A model generated the notes under the pieces. It was given only the letters and a program-made list of their open reading frames with translations, was not told where the DNA came from and did not search any database. This document shows, in pieces, positions 1-8,933 of a stretch of DNA of 35,998 bases. Source of the DNA: Gammaproteobacteria bacterium (GTDB taxonomy: Bacteria > Pseudomonadota > Gammaproteobacteria > SZUA-140); contig JADLET010000145.1 in the NCBI GenBank assembly GCA_020845975.1, positions 1-35,998 of the forward strand, given 5' to 3'. Within the stretch, counting starts at the first letter, position 1, and each line of letters begins with the position of its first letter. Made by a program: the position numbers and the translations under genes.

Positions 1-27
1 AGAAGCTCTGAATACTTCTTGCCTGTC

Positions 28-47
28 ATCCCCGCGCAGGCGGGGAT
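28..47. repeat. Family D hairpin repeat, copy 1
   Basis: Perfect 8-bp inverted repeat (ATCCCCGC, loop GCAG, GCGGGGAT) just upstream of the first gene. A close variant, differing by compensatory A/T for C/G changes at the stem end, sits at 7403-7422, so it is a dispersed element. This short palindrome type is common in intergenic DNA of proteobacteria. Confidence 0.75.
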
Positions 48-79
48 CCAGTGTCTGAGCCCAATCAGGTCCCTTACCC

Positions 80-1642
80 ATGACCGATTCTGAGATGGTT
101 TGCCATATGAATATGGAACGTGCCGGACTTTACCTTACCGTTTTCATGACGGGCGCCGCGGTGATGGTGATCGAGCTGCTCGGGACGCGGCTGATCGCTC
201 CGTTCTACGGCGCGAGTCTGTATGTATGGTCCTCGCTGATCGCGGTCACGATGATCGCGCTCGCCATCGGCTATTTCGCGGGCGGCTGGTGGGCGGATCG
301 CGCGAAGCGCACCGGACTTTCCCTGGTCATTGCGCTCGCCGCACTGCTGACACTCGCGATCCCGTGGATGGTGCGTCCGGTGTTGCTGGCGACCGATCCG
401 CTCGGCCTGCGCGCCGGCGCCTTTGTCAGCGCGCTGGTCCTGTTCACGCCGAGCCTGACGTTGCTCGGTGTAGTGGGGCCGTTTGCCATCAAGCTCGCGA
501 CCTCCCGTCTGGATCGAGTCGGCAGCAGCGCGGGCTCGATCTATGCCGTCAGCACGCTGGGGAGCGTGGTGGGCACGTTGCTGCTCGGATTCTTTCTGTT
601 CCCGCTGGTGGGCTCGCGCGAAGTGCTGATCGGACTCGGCCTCGTGCTGTTTCTGCTGGCGGTGACCCTGTCTGTCTACGAACAGAAGCGGATGAAGCGG
701 AGCCGCGCGATACTGCCATGTGTGCTGTTGGCCGTGGTCGGCATGGCCATGCTGCCGAAGGTCATCGGCGCTGCTCATGTGTACACCGGTGGCGACAGAT
801 TCCAGGTCCGCTTCGAGCGCGAGAGTCTGTATGGCTGGGTGCGGGTTGTCGACGAGCCGGCGCGCGACCTGCGCCTGCTGATGTCCGACGCCTCGGCGAT
901 CGGCGCGGCCCGGATTTCCGATGGTGTGAATCAGCTCACCTACCAGGAGATCGCGAAGTTGATTCCGGCACTGGCGCCCGGGATCCGTCGCGCACTGCTC
1001 GTCGGCCAGGGCGCAGGCCATATGGCGATGACGCTGCGCGACCGCTACGGGATCTCGACCGACACACTGGAGATCGATCCGGCGGTGGCGGAGGCCGCCG
1101 TTGAGTACTTCGGCTTTACTCCCACGGGCGATGCCCGGGTCGGGGACGCGCGCTACGAGATCCGTCAGTTAAAAGGTCCCTACGACCTGGTCATCCTCGA
1201 TTGCTTTACCGGCGGTTCGGAGCCTGCGCACCTGCTGACGGTCGAGGCGCTGTCGCAGTTGCGTGCGCTGATGTCGGAACGCGCCATCCTCGCCCTCAAC
1301 TTCGTGGCGCTGACGGACCATGGACATGATGTAGCGCTCGCCTCCGTCGCGCGCACGCTGGCCCAGGTGTTCGAGCATCAGCAGGTGTTTGTTTCCGAGC
1401 CCGGGCGCGATCTGAACGATTTCGTATTCCTCGCCTCGATCCGCCTCATCGACCTCGAGTCCCCTTCGATCGATCGTGGGCAGGTCGCGTGGCTGAAGAA
1501 CCGGCGCATCGAGGTCGATGCGTCGGAGGGCGTGCCCCTGACGGATAATCTCAATCCGCTGGAGCATCTTCAGGTGCGCAAGGCGGAGCATTATCGCGGC
1601 CTGCAGGTCCAGTGGTTCGGGACCGATCTGCTGTCACCCTGA
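80..1642 (+). CDS. Fused membrane / spermidine synthase-like protein
   Basis: A 520-residue protein. Roughly the first 225 residues are a multi-pass membrane domain with about seven hydrophobic segments, beginning with the family-typical GAAVMVIELLGTRLIAPFYG. The C-terminal half is a Rossmann-type spermidine-synthase-like fold: the nucleotide loop reads LLVGQGAGHMAM, the acidic residues follow in TLEIDPAV, and an LVILDCFTGG strand lies near residue 375. Members are usually annotated as fused MFS/spermidine synthase; real aminopropyltransferase activity is unproven for most, and here GQGAG replaces the usual GGGxG. The start at 80 has only a weak ribosome-binding site; in-frame ATGs at 107 and 113 would leave a tail closer to family norm. 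A short hairpin with a T-run follows the stop, and the next gene is convergent. Confidence 0.85.
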   Translation: MTDSEMVCHMNMERAGLYLTVFMTGAAVMVIELLGTRLIAPFYGASLYVWSSLIAVTMIALAIGYFAGGWWADRAKRTGLSLVIALAALLTLAIPWMVRPVLLATDPLGLRAGAFVSALVLFTPSLTLLGVVGPFAIKLATSRLDRVGSSAGSIYAVSTLGSVVGTLLLGFFLFPLVGSREVLIGLGLVLFLLAVTLSVYEQKRMKRSRAILPCVLLAVVGMAMLPKVIGAAHVYTGGDRFQVRFERESLYGWVRVVDEPARDLRLLMSDASAIGAARISDGVNQLTYQEIAKLIPALAPGIRRALLVGQGAGHMAMTLRDRYGISTDTLEIDPAVAEAAVEYFGFTPTGDARVGDARYEIRQLKGPYDLVILDCFTGGSEPAHLLTVEALSQLRALMSERAILALNFVALTDHGHDVALASVARTLAQVFEHQQVFVSEPGRDLNDFVFLASIRLIDLESPSIDRGQVAWLKNRRIEVDASEGVPLTDNLNPLEHLQVRKAEHYRGLQVQWFGTDLLSP

Positions 1643-1663
1643 GCGGGACGCCCGCCCGCTTTT
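1642..1663 (+). terminator. Probable rho-independent terminator
   Basis: AGCGGG pairs with CCCGCT around a 7-base loop and is followed by four T. It overlaps the stop codon of the upstream gene and lies in the 22-base gap before the convergent methyltransferase. The stem is short, so it may be weak. Confidence 0.45.
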
Positions 1664-1664
1664 G

Positions 1665-2348
1665 TCACTGTCGCTGTAGCAGGATCACCGAATCGGACAG
1701 GATCCTCGGCATCAACCGATGCCGGTCCGCCAGCCATTCGAAGGTCTGCCGCGCGTAGAAGCAGACATGCGTCGGGTCGTTCTTGTAGTGCCAGTCCGCG
1801 AACGACGGCACGCTGTCGTGAAGGCTCGTCATGATGCCGATCCAGCCGCCCGGCCGGACCAGTGAAACAATGCGCTGCCATTCACGATCCGGGCGGGCGA
1901 AATGCTCCGCCGCCTCGGTGCTGGTCAGGAAATCGTATTCCCGCCGCAGGACACCAGGGTCCGGCGCGTAGTACGGATCGTACAGGCGCATCGGAAACCC
2001 CGCCTGCTCGAGCATCATCGCCAGCGCCGGACCGGGTCCGCAGCCGTAATCGATCCCGGTTGCGCCGGGGGCCAGCCGCAGGGCCAGCGGCTCGAGCAGT
2101 TGCGCGAGGAAGCGCCGGTAACCGGCATCGGCGGGGTCGTTGTTGTGAAGATCGTAGCGTTGCTTTTCCCGGTCGGCTGTCAGATGATGGCGCGCAGGCA
2201 CATGGATCAGCCCGCACGCGGCGCAGCGCAGGTACGCGCGCACGCCGTCGCGGTGATGCGGTGCAGCCTCCGGCGCGCCGCACAGCGGGCAGGCGTCGCT
2301 GTCCTCATGGGCGCGCATATCCGCCGGGGTTCCGGTGCCGGTTGTCAT
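1665..2348 (-). CDS. Class I SAM-dependent methyltransferase with N-terminal zinc knuckle
   Basis: A 227-residue methyltransferase of the Methyltransf_23 type. The N-terminus carries two CxxC pairs (C20/C23 and C42/C45) forming a small zinc knuckle, followed by a SAM-binding motif I (GIDYGCGPGP, about residue 97) and a downstream VRPGGWIGIMTS strand. Similar CxxC plus methyltransferase proteins often act on sugars or other small molecules; the substrate here is unknown. ATG at 2348 is preferred over an in-frame TTG at 2357; neither has a clear Shine-Dalgarno. It diverges from yajQ with only 29 bases between start codons, so its promoter must lie largely inside yajQ coding sequence or the two share a compact control region. 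Confidence 0.8.
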   Translation of the reverse strand: MTTGTGTPADMRAHEDSDACPLCGAPEAAPHHRDGVRAYLRCAACGLIHVPARHHLTADREKQRYDLHNNDPADAGYRRFLAQLLEPLALRLAPGATGIDYGCGPGPALAMMLEQAGFPMRLYDPYYAPDPGVLRREYDFLTSTEAAEHFARPDREWQRIVSLVRPGGWIGIMTSLHDSVPSFADWHYKNDPTHVCFYARQTFEWLADRHRLMPRILSDSVILLQRQ

Positions 2349-2377
2349 GTCAGTCAATGATCACGGGGGGTATCACT

Positions 2378-2860
2378 ATGCCGTCGTTTGACATCGTTTC
2401 CGAGGTGGACAAGCACGAGCTCGCCAACGCGCTCGACCAGGCGAATCGCGAGGTCGGAAACCGTTTCGATTTTAAGGGCAGCGGCTCCAAATATGAACAG
2501 GAGGAGAAGGTGGTCACGCTGCATTCGCAGTCCGATTTTCAGCTCAAGCAGATGATCGACATCCTGCAGGACAAGCTGACCCGCCGCGGCATCGATATCG
2601 CCTGCCTCAAGATCGACGAACCGGAGATCTTCGGGCGCGAGGCGCGCCAGCGCGTCACCGTGCGCGAGGGGCTGGAGACGACGCTGGCCAAGGAGATCGT
2701 CAAGCAGATCAAGGAAAGCAAGCTCAAGGTGCAGGCCGCGATCCAGGGCGACAGCGTGCGCGTCACCGGCAAGAAGCGGGACGACCTGCAGGAGGCCATC
2801 GCGCTGCTGCGCAAGTCCAAGCTGGAGATGCCGCTGCAGTTCAAGAACTTCAGGGACTGA
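2378..2860 (+). CDS. YajQ family cyclic-di-GMP/nucleotide-binding protein
   Basis: A 160-residue protein matching the full length of the YajQ family. It opens with the hallmark MPSFDIVSEVDKHELANALD, then NRFDFKG, and ends with LEMPLQFKNFRD. YajQ proteins have two ferredoxin-like folds, bind RNA or nucleotides, and some (Xanthomonas XC_3703) bind cyclic di-GMP to act on transcription. ATG at 2378 is supported by a GGGGGG ribosome-binding stretch 7 bases upstream and by the conserved N-terminus; an in-frame ATG at 2357 would add seven non-conserved residues. A signalling role is inferred; an EAL-domain gene lies at the far end of the window but not in the same unit. Confidence 0.93.
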   Translation: MPSFDIVSEVDKHELANALDQANREVGNRFDFKGSGSKYEQEEKVVTLHSQSDFQLKQMIDILQDKLTRRGIDIACLKIDEPEIFGREARQRVTVREGLETTLAKEIVKQIKESKLKVQAAIQGDSVRVTGKKRDDLQEAIALLRKSKLEMPLQFKNFRD

Positions 2861-2891
2861 TGCCGAACGGGCGGGTTGTAATCAACGCCGG

Positions 2892-3734
2892 CTAACTCAG
2901 GGATTTTTCCAGCATCTTCCGGTAGTCCCGCAGGTAGTTCGTCCCTTTTCTCTCGTCGAGATGTTTGAGCAGATAGATGGAAAGATCGACTTGATCGTAG
3001 ATATCGTGTGCGAGGATCGCGTACTTGATCAGCTTGTCGTTGGACAGGGGCGAGAGATCAAGCCAGTTCTTCAGGTACAGTGCATCGCACCACAGGATGT
3101 TGGTGCCCAGGTTGGGGTTGTCATTTAACACCGTAGGCTTGATGCAGCGGGTTCCGAAGCCGACGAATTTTCCGAACATGAAATTCCTGCCGCGCAGATA
3201 GGTGTCCACGTCGGCGAACAGGGGCTGGTCCTCGTACAACATCTGGAATTCGGCCTCGGTGTGGATCAGCAGGACCTTGTCCAGCAGCTTCTCACCACCC
3301 TTGAACACCATCAACTCCGCGCCCTGGACGTCGATCTTGATGTAATCCACGTCGTCGATTTCGGGGATGTCGTCCAGCCGCTTCGTTTCGATGTTGTGCT
3401 GCGCGACCGGTGTGACGAGCTCATAGAGATTGTTGAATTTTTCCAGCACGGGCTTGTTCGGCTTGAACAGGGAGCCGGTTGCGAACCAGGTCGTCTCCCA
3501 GAACACCGCGGGGTTTCCATCGGCGATGAAGTAGGGGAAGAATTCGTGCGGTTTGCCGTAGTGGTTCCGCAGCTTTTCGCACTCTGTCTTATCGGGCTCG
3601 AAGCCGATCAGGCGGACCATGCCAGAGGCGATCAGGTGTGCGTAGGGCGGCATTTCCGTCAGGCTCGCGCCGACATCGAGGATCGTGATTCGGGTTTCCG
3701 GCTGGATCAGCTCGGACAGGGAGAATTTCTGCAT
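2892..3734 (-). CDS. FkbM family methyltransferase
   Basis: A 280-residue FkbM-type SAM-dependent methyltransferase. Motif I is ILDVGAS (residues 18-24), followed by LIGFEPD carrying the acidic SAM-ribose ligand. The family signature is VDYIKIDVQGAELMVFKGG in the middle. FkbM enzymes methylate hydroxyl groups of sugars, polyketides or surface glycans. The C-terminal third (LGTNILWCDALYLKN onward) is typical of glycan-cluster versions, but no glycosyltransferase genes are nearby. ATG at 3734 follows an AGGA ribosome-binding site. It sits alone, separated by about 200 bases from the upstream minus-strand exporter gene. Substrate unknown. Confidence 0.87.
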   Translation of the reverse strand: MQKFSLSELIQPETRITILDVGASLTEMPPYAHLIASGMVRLIGFEPDKTECEKLRNHYGKPHEFFPYFIADGNPAVFWETTWFATGSLFKPNKPVLEKFNNLYELVTPVAQHNIETKRLDDIPEIDDVDYIKIDVQGAELMVFKGGEKLLDKVLLIHTEAEFQMLYEDQPLFADVDTYLRGRNFMFGKFVGFGTRCIKPTVLNDNPNLGTNILWCDALYLKNWLDLSPLSNDKLIKYAILAHDIYDQVDLSIYLLKHLDERKGTNYLRDYRKMLEKSLS

Positions 3735-3931
3735 GATCGTCCTGCTCGTGGGCTAGTGGCCGGCGGCGCTGGGTCGGTTTTAGTCTTAGTATGCCGCCTT
3801 GGCTATTTGACCACGGAACCGGAACGGTGCTCAAGGCGGGAATGCGGGTTGTCCAGGCACATGCGCGGGGGGCGTATGGCAAGTCCCTTCTCCGGCTGAA
3901 GATTTTTTCGTGGCGGCCGGACCGCCGGTAT

Positions 3932-4726
3932 TCACGTCAGTAAAAGTCGCACGGCCACCAGAATCAACAGCAATGCGAACAGGCGGCGCAGCCGCGTGAC
4001 CGGCAGGCTGTGCGTGAGGCGCGCGCCGAGCGGCGCGGTGAAGATGCTGGCCGCGGCGATCGCGATCGCCGCGGGCCAGTGGATGTAACCGCTGCTGCCG
4101 GGCGGCAGGCCGGTCGCGTCCAGTCCCGCGATCAGGTAGGCGAGCGTGCCGGTCAGCGCGATGGGCAGGCCGCAGGCGGCCGAGGTGGCGATCGCGCGAC
4201 GCAGCCCGACACGGCACCAGACGAGGAACGGCGTGGTAAGTGTGCCGCCGCCGATGCCGATCAGCGCGGACACGGCGCCGATCGTGATGCCCGCCGCGCC
4301 CATGCCCGTCCGGCCGGGCAGTGCGCGGTGCCCCTCCGGCATGGCGCCGAGCGCCATCTGCAGCGAGATCGCCAGCATTAAGGCGGCGAAGATCAGGCGC
4401 AGGGTTTCACCGTCGACCTGGTCAGCGAGCATCGCGCCGGCGGCGGTGCCGAGCACAATGCCGGGCGCAAGCCTGCGCGCCAGCGGCCAGGCGATCGCGC
4501 CGTGGCGGTGGTGGGCGCGGATCGAGGACAGCGCGGTCGGGATGATGGTGGCGAGCGAGGTGCCGATGGCGCTGTGCATCAGCGCGTCGCCGGTCTGCGC
4601 CTCGAACAGGAACGCGAGCGCGGGCACGATGATCAGACCGCCGCCGATGCCGAACAGTCCGGCGAAGAAACCGGTCGCGGCGCCGAGCAGGAGATAGAAC
4701 GGCAGGAAATGCGGGAAGTTCTCCAC
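3932..4726 (-). CDS. TauE/SafE family sulfite/anion exporter
   Basis: A roughly 264-residue integral membrane protein of the TauE/SafE (DUF81) family. It shows the two internal repeats of the family, each opening with a glycine-rich turn: FGIGGGLIIVPAL in the first half and IGIGGGTLTTPFL in the second, with about eight hydrophobic segments. Members export sulfite, sulfoacetate or related anions, or act as uncharacterised permeases. The open frame extends upstream to 4942, but that part overlaps the aldehyde dehydrogenase and is not family-like. GTG at 4726 (VENFPHFLPFYLLLG) gives the usual length. It starts 24 bases after the aldehyde dehydrogenase stop on the same strand, so the two are probably co-transcribed. 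Substrate not determined. Confidence 0.85.
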   Translation of the reverse strand: MENFPHFLPFYLLLGAATGFFAGLFGIGGGLIIVPALAFLFEAQTGDALMHSAIGTSLATIIPTALSSIRAHHRHGAIAWPLARRLAPGIVLGTAAGAMLADQVDGETLRLIFAALMLAISLQMALGAMPEGHRALPGRTGMGAAGITIGAVSALIGIGGGTLTTPFLVWCRVGLRRAIATSAACGLPIALTGTLAYLIAGLDATGLPPGSSGYIHWPAAIAIAAASIFTAPLGARLTHSLPVTRLRRLFALLLILVAVRLLLT

Positions 4727-4749
4727 CGGTACGCGCCGTGTCGCGTTGC

Positions 4750-6114
4750 TCAGCGGATCCAGACGGTCTTGGCGTTGACGAACTCGAGCATGCCGAGGCG
4801 CGACAGCTCGCGCCCGTAGCCGGAATCCTTCACGCCGCCGAAGGGCAGGCGCGGATCGCTCTTGACCATGCCGTTGACGAAGGCGCAGCCGCACTGGAGC
4901 CGCCGCGCGATGTGCTCGCCGCGCGCGGCATCGCGCGTCCACACGCTGCCACCGAGACCGAAGCGCGAGGCATTGGCCAGTTCCACGGCCCCCGCCTCGT
5001 CGCGCACGCGCAGCACCGCGGCCACCGGGCCGAACAGTTCCTCGTCGGCGGCCGGCATGCCGGGCGTGACATGATCGAGGATCGAAGCGTGATAATACGC
5101 GCCCGGTCCCGGGATCGGTTCGCAGCCCGTCACCGCGACGGCGCCGCGCGCAATGCTCGCCTCGACCTGGCGGTGCAGCTCGTCACGCAGGTCCGGCCGC
5201 GCGAGCGGCGCGAGCGTGGTGTTCGGATCGAGCGGATCACCCGCGCGCAGCGCCTCCACGCCGATGCGGAAGCGCTCGACGAACTCGTCGGCGATGGCCT
5301 CATCGACGACGAAACGCTTGGCGGCGATGCAGCTCTGGCCCGCGTTGACAAAGCGCGAGGCGACGGCATTCGCCACGGCGAGTTCAAGGTCCGCGTCGGC
5401 CAGCACGATGAAGGCGTCGGACCCGCCCAGCTCGAGCACGCACTTTTTGAGCGCGCGCCCGGCGGCGGCGCCGACCTTGCGGCCCGCGGCCTCGCTGCCG
5501 GTGAGGGTCACCGCGCGCACGCGCGGGTCCGCGATCACCGCCTCGACCTGGGCGGCCTCGATCATCAGCGTCGTGAACGCGCCAGGCAGGAAGCCGGCGT
5601 CCCGGAACAGTTCTTCAATCGCCAGCGCGCACTGAGGCACATTGGAGGCGTGCTTGAGCAGGGCGGTGTTGCCGGCGGCGAGCGCCGGCGCGGCAAAACG
5701 GAATACCTGCCAGAAGGGGAAATTCCACGGCATGATCGCGAGCACGGGGCCGATCGGCTGGAAGGCGACGAGGCTGCGGCCGGCATCGCTCACGACGTGC
5801 TCGTCGGCGAGAAAGGCGGCGGCGTGGTCGGCGTAGTACTCGCAGCCGAGCGCGCATTTCTCGACCTCGGCGCGCGCCTCGCCGATCAGCTTGCCCATTT
5901 CGCGGGTGATCAGGCGGGCGAGCGGGTCGAGCCGTTCGCGCAGGAGCCAGGCAAGTTCGCCCAGCAGTTCGCAGCGCCGGGCGATCGGTGTGTCCGACCA
6001 CAGTTCCGCCGCCGCGGCCGCGCCGCCGAGCGCGGCGTCGATCTGTGGCGTTTTCCAGGGCGCGATCACCTTCAGGGTCGTCCCGTCTTCCGGATTGATC
6101 GATCTGAACGTCAT
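4750..6114 (-). CDS. NAD(P)-dependent aldehyde dehydrogenase (succinate-semialdehyde dehydrogenase-like)
   Basis: A 454-residue aldehyde dehydrogenase superfamily enzyme that oxidises an aldehyde to the acid. The catalytic cysteine is C262 in NAGQSCIAAKR and the general base is E228 in LELGGSD. The oxyanion asparagine lies in MPWNFPFWQ and the cofactor loop in LTGSEAAG. Length and motifs fit the Sad/GabD-like subgroup, usually annotated as NAD-dependent succinate-semialdehyde dehydrogenase. The true substrate cannot be read from sequence and no GABA or succinate-semialdehyde genes are adjacent. ATG at 6114 has a GAGG ribosome-binding site. The next gene, a TauE/SafE exporter, follows after 24 bases, so the acid product or a related anion might be exported (inference). 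Confidence 0.88.
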   Translation of the reverse strand: MTFRSINPEDGTTLKVIAPWKTPQIDAALGGAAAAAELWSDTPIARRCELLGELAWLLRERLDPLARLITREMGKLIGEARAEVEKCALGCEYYADHAAAFLADEHVVSDAGRSLVAFQPIGPVLAIMPWNFPFWQVFRFAAPALAAGNTALLKHASNVPQCALAIEELFRDAGFLPGAFTTLMIEAAQVEAVIADPRVRAVTLTGSEAAGRKVGAAAGRALKKCVLELGGSDAFIVLADADLELAVANAVASRFVNAGQSCIAAKRFVVDEAIADEFVERFRIGVEALRAGDPLDPNTTLAPLARPDLRDELHRQVEASIARGAVAVTGCEPIPGPGAYYHASILDHVTPGMPAADEELFGPVAAVLRVRDEAGAVELANASRFGLGGSVWTRDAARGEHIARRLQCGCAFVNGMVKSDPRLPFGGVKDSGYGRELSRLGMLEFVNAKTVWIR

Positions 6115-6192
6115 GGCTCGCCTCGCGCGTCCACTCTATATATATGTGCGATCCAGATTAACACAGCTCACAGCCGTATGGAGGCGGCAGGC

Positions 6193-6256
6193 GCCGGAAT
6201 CCGGGGAAAGAAACCAGCATTCCCCGGACTCCGCTGCGCTCCATCCGGGCTGCAGG
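6193..6256. repeat. Family C repeat, copy 1
   Basis: Contains the family C core (CCCCGGACTCCGCTGCGCTCC then ATCCGGGCTGC). It is preceded by an inverted partner (GGAATCCGGGGAA against TTCCCCGGACTCC), giving a larger hairpin. It lies in the 275-base divergent region between the aldehyde dehydrogenase and the NDUFA9-like gene; otherwise I see nothing definite there. Confidence 0.7.
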
Positions 6257-6389
6257 GATATTGGGTGATTATATGAACCTCGCTGGCGCGGCCCGTGCAG
6301 CGAACGTCTGACTCGCGTAAAATCGGCAGGCGCGCGGGCGCCGTAAACGGCCGCATCGCGTGCATCGAATCAAACACCGGAGAGTCGGG

Positions 6390-7367
6390 ATGCCCTTGAG
6401 AGTTGAACCGGCGGTCAAGCCGCTCGTATGTCTGCTGGGAGGCACCGGCTTTGTCGGCGGCCACCTTGCCGCCCTGCTGTCCGCCCACGGTTACCGCGTG
6501 CGCATCCCGACGCGTCGCGCGCAGCGTCACCGGGAGCTGCGCGTGCTGCCCGGCATCGAGCTGGTCGATGCGGATGTCCATGACACCGCCGCACTGCGCG
6601 CGCTTCTGCACGGCTGCGCGGTGGCGGTCAACCTGGTTGCCGTCCTGAACGAAGGCCATGCCGGCGGGTTCGAGGACGTCCACGTCAAATTGCCGCGCAA
6701 TCTCGTCAAGCTGTGCGGCGAGGGCGGAGTGGGCCGGCTGCTGCATATGAGCGCGCTCAACGCCGATGCCGCGCGCGGACCGAGCCGTTATCTGAAAACC
6801 AAAGGCGAAGGTGAGGACCTGGTGCATCGGGCGGAAGACCTGCAGGTCACGAGTTTCCGCCCGTCAGTGATCTTCGGGCCCGACGACCACTTCTTCAATC
6901 GCTTCGCCTGTCTGCTCAGGATGCCGGCGCCGGTGTTCCCGCTCGCCTGTCCGAGCGCGCGTTTCGCGCCGGTGTTCGTCGGCGATGTCGCGCAGGCCAT
7001 GCTCGCCGCGCTGGAGGATCCGCGCACCATCGGCCAGCGCTACGATCTGTGTGGGCCGCATGCCTATACACTCAAGGAACTGGTGGAATACACCGCGCGC
7101 GTGCTCAGGCTGCGGCGCCGCGTGATGGGACTGTCCCCGGCGCTGTCACGCCTGCAGGCGGCCGTGATGGGACATCTGCCGGGCAAGGCCTTCACGCACG
7201 ACAATTACCTCTCGCTGCAGGTCGATTCGGTGTGCGATGGCGGTTTCCCCGCGATCTTCGGGATCACACCGGCCGCGCTGGAGACCGTGGTGCCGGTGTA
7301 TCTGAGCCACCGCGATCAGCGCGGCCGGTATGACGAATATCGCCAGCGCGCGCGGCACCATTACTGA
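6390..7367 (+). CDS. NAD(P)-binding epimerase-like protein, complex I NDUFA9-like
   Basis: A 325-residue atypical short-chain dehydrogenase with an N-terminal Rossmann loop, LLGGTGFVGG (residues 15-24), and later motifs RLLHMSALNAD, FRPSVIFGPDD and DLCGPHAYTLKEL. This matches proteins annotated as complex I NDUFA9-subunit family or NmrA-like. A nucleotide-binding or redox-sensing role is likely; the substrate is unknown. There is no canonical YxxxK pair in the usual place; the family typically lacks dehydrogenase chemistry. ATG at 6390 follows GGAGAGTCGGG; an in-frame GTG at 6360 is less likely. The cca gene follows after about 150 bases in the same direction. Confidence 0.85.
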   Translation: MPLRVEPAVKPLVCLLGGTGFVGGHLAALLSAHGYRVRIPTRRAQRHRELRVLPGIELVDADVHDTAALRALLHGCAVAVNLVAVLNEGHAGGFEDVHVKLPRNLVKLCGEGGVGRLLHMSALNADAARGPSRYLKTKGEGEDLVHRAEDLQVTSFRPSVIFGPDDHFFNRFACLLRMPAPVFPLACPSARFAPVFVGDVAQAMLAALEDPRTIGQRYDLCGPHAYTLKELVEYTARVLRLRRRVMGLSPALSRLQAAVMGHLPGKAFTHDNYLSLQVDSVCDGGFPAIFGITPAALETVVPVYLSHRDQRGRYDEYRQRARHHY

Positions 7368-7402
7368 GTCTATATATATAGCCGGGTAAATCATTCGCTG
7401 AC

Positions 7403-7422
7403 ATTCCCGCGCAGGCGGGAAT
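7403..7422. repeat. Family D hairpin repeat, copy 2
   Basis: ATTCCCGC, loop GCAG, GCGGGAAT: a perfect 8-bp stem matching the copy at 28-47. Both copies are followed by ATCCAGT or ATCCAGTA-like sequence. A 12-base AT palindrome (CTATATATATAG) sits 20 bases before it, just after the NDUFA9-like stop codon. Confidence 0.75.
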
Positions 7423-7519
7423 CCAGTAATCTGTGACATCAACGACATTGCATGCCGGGCGCGTGTTTCTCCAGGCCCGTCATGCCGTTCTCTGGTTGTT
7501 CTGGATCAAGGGAGGCCCG

Positions 7520-8752
7520 ATGAAGACCTATATCGTCGGCGGCGCGGTGCGCGACAGGCTGCTCGGTCTCCCGGTGCGCGATCGCGACTGGGTGGTGGTC
7601 GGCGCGACGGCGGAGGACATCGAGTCGATGCGCACGCGCGGCTACAGGCCTGTCGGTCAGGATTTCCCCGTCTTTCTGCATCCCGAGACCCATGAGGAAT
7701 ACGCCCTTGCGCGCACCGAGCGCAAGGTGGCGGCGGGCTACAAGGGCTTCACGGTGCAGGCGACGCCGGAGGTTACGCTGGAGGAAGACCTGCGCCGGCG
7801 CGACCTCACCATCAATGCGATGGCGGAAGACGAGGGCGGCACGCTGATTGATCTCTTTGGCGGGCGGCGGGACCTGCATGATCGCGTGCTGCGCCATGTG
7901 TCTGAGGCCTTCTCCGAGGATCCTGTGCGCATCCTGCGCGTCGCGCGCTTCGCCGCGCGTTTCGCGCCGCTCGGCTTCGCGATCGCGCCGGAGACCAACG
8001 CATTGATGCAGCGCATGGTCGAGGCCGGCGAGGTCGACGCGCTGGTGCCGGAACGCGTGTGGCAGGAACTTGTGCGCGCACTGGGCGAGACCCGGCCGTC
8101 GGCGTTCTTCGAAGTGCTGCGCGCCTGCGGGGCGCTCGCGCGGCTCTTGCCTGCCCTCGATCGCCTCTGGGGCGTGCCGCAGCCGCCGCAGTATCATCCC
8201 GAAATCGACACCGGTGTGCATACCATGATGGTGCTGGAGAGCGCCGCGCGCCTGACGTCCGATACCCGCGTGCGATTCGCCGCGCTGGTGCATGATCTCG
8301 GCAAGGGCACAACGCCGCCCGAGCAATGGCCGCGTCACATCGCCCACGAGGAACGCAGCGTCACGCTGGTCGAGGAACTGTGCCAGCGTTACCGCGTACC
8401 GAACGACTACCGCGAACTCGCTGTGGTCGTGGCCCGTTATCACGGCCAGGTGCACCGCGCCGAGGAGCTGCGGCCGGAGACCGTGCTGCGCCTGCTGGAA
8501 TCCGCCGACGCCTTCCGTCGTCCGGAACGCTTCGAGCTGTTTCTGCTGACCTGCGAGGCCGACTCGCGCGGCCGCACCGGCTATGAGGACAGCGTGTTCA
8601 CACAGGGGATCTATCTGCGCCGCGCCTTCGAGATCGCGCGCGCGGTGGACGCGACGGCCCTCAACAGGGAAGGTTTTACCGGCAAGTTGCTGGGCGAGGA
8701 ACTGGCAAGGCGCCGTGTCGAGGCGCTGACGGCCATCCGGCCCCACAGGTAG
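7520..8752 (+). CDS. cca: CCA-adding tRNA nucleotidyltransferase (HD-domain type)
   Basis: A 410-residue enzyme that builds or repairs the 3' CCA end of tRNA without a template. The N-terminus has the nucleotidyltransferase signature [10 protein letters not shown] with the metal-binding pair in VRDRDW, followed by [10 protein letters not shown] and the neck motif [16 protein letters not shown]. The C-terminus carries an HD phosphohydrolase domain (GVHTMMVLE and [12 protein letters not shown]), as in E. coli Cca (412 aa), where it gives phosphodiesterase and phosphatase activity. ATG at 7520 has an AAGGGAGG ribosome-binding site. The stop codon is the first part of a family B palindrome. Start and full length are secure. 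Confidence 0.96.
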   Translation: MKTYIVGGAVRDRLLGLPVRDRDWVVVGATAEDIESMRTRGYRPVGQDFPVFLHPETHEEYALARTERKVAAGYKGFTVQATPEVTLEEDLRRRDLTINAMAEDEGGTLIDLFGGRRDLHDRVLRHVSEAFSEDPVRILRVARFAARFAPLGFAIAPETNALMQRMVEAGEVDALVPERVWQELVRALGETRPSAFFEVLRACGALARLLPALDRLWGVPQPPQYHPEIDTGVHTMMVLESAARLTSDTRVRFAALVHDLGKGTTPPEQWPRHIAHEERSVTLVEELCQRYRVPNDYRELAVVVARYHGQVHRAEELRPETVLRLLESADAFRRPERFELFLLTCEADSRGRTGYEDSVFTQGIYLRRAFEIARAVDATALNREGFTGKLLGEELARRRVEALTAIRPHR

Positions 8753-8776
8753 GGGACAGATTTCAAATCTGTCCCC
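8752..8776. repeat. Family B palindrome, copy 1 (short form)
   Basis: GGGGACAGATTT, one-base loop C, AAATCTGTCCCC: a perfect 12-bp stem. Its first G is the last base of the cca stop codon. It has no T-run, so it is not a standard terminator, though it could block 3' exonucleases. Confidence 0.85.
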
Positions 8777-8805
8777 GGATTCCGCTACGCTCCATCCGGG
8801 CTACA
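8774..8805. repeat. Family C repeat, copy 2
   Basis: CCCGGATTCCGCTACGCTCC followed by ATCCGGGCTACA; CCCGGAT pairs with ATCCGGG around a 13-base region. It directly abuts the family B palindrome. Confidence 0.75.
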
Positions 8806-8875
8806 TCTGAAAAGCGTGGTATATAAGATTGGCGCCAAGCGCAGCACCCGATGATTTAATTCCGGGCTATCCAAT

Positions 8876-8933
8876 AATCACCCATCACCCATTACCCATC
8901 ACGCCTTTGATCTATCACTAGGTCCTTAGTCCT
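8876..8933. repeat. Family A repeat, copy 1
   Basis: Read on the minus strand, downstream of ubiX: AGGACTAAGGACC, a spacer, ATCAAAGGCGTGATGGGT, then AATGGGTGATGGGTGATTAT. The same module order occurs after the genes ending at 16434, 25167 and 26642. The ubiX stop codon (8926-8928) lies inside the GGACTAAG unit. Confidence 0.85.

Noticed and set aside
4738-6276. A 512-codon plus-strand open frame opposite the aldehyde dehydrogenase
   Set aside because: The minus strand carries all aldehyde dehydrogenase catalytic motifs; the plus-strand frame is low-complexity and domain-free.
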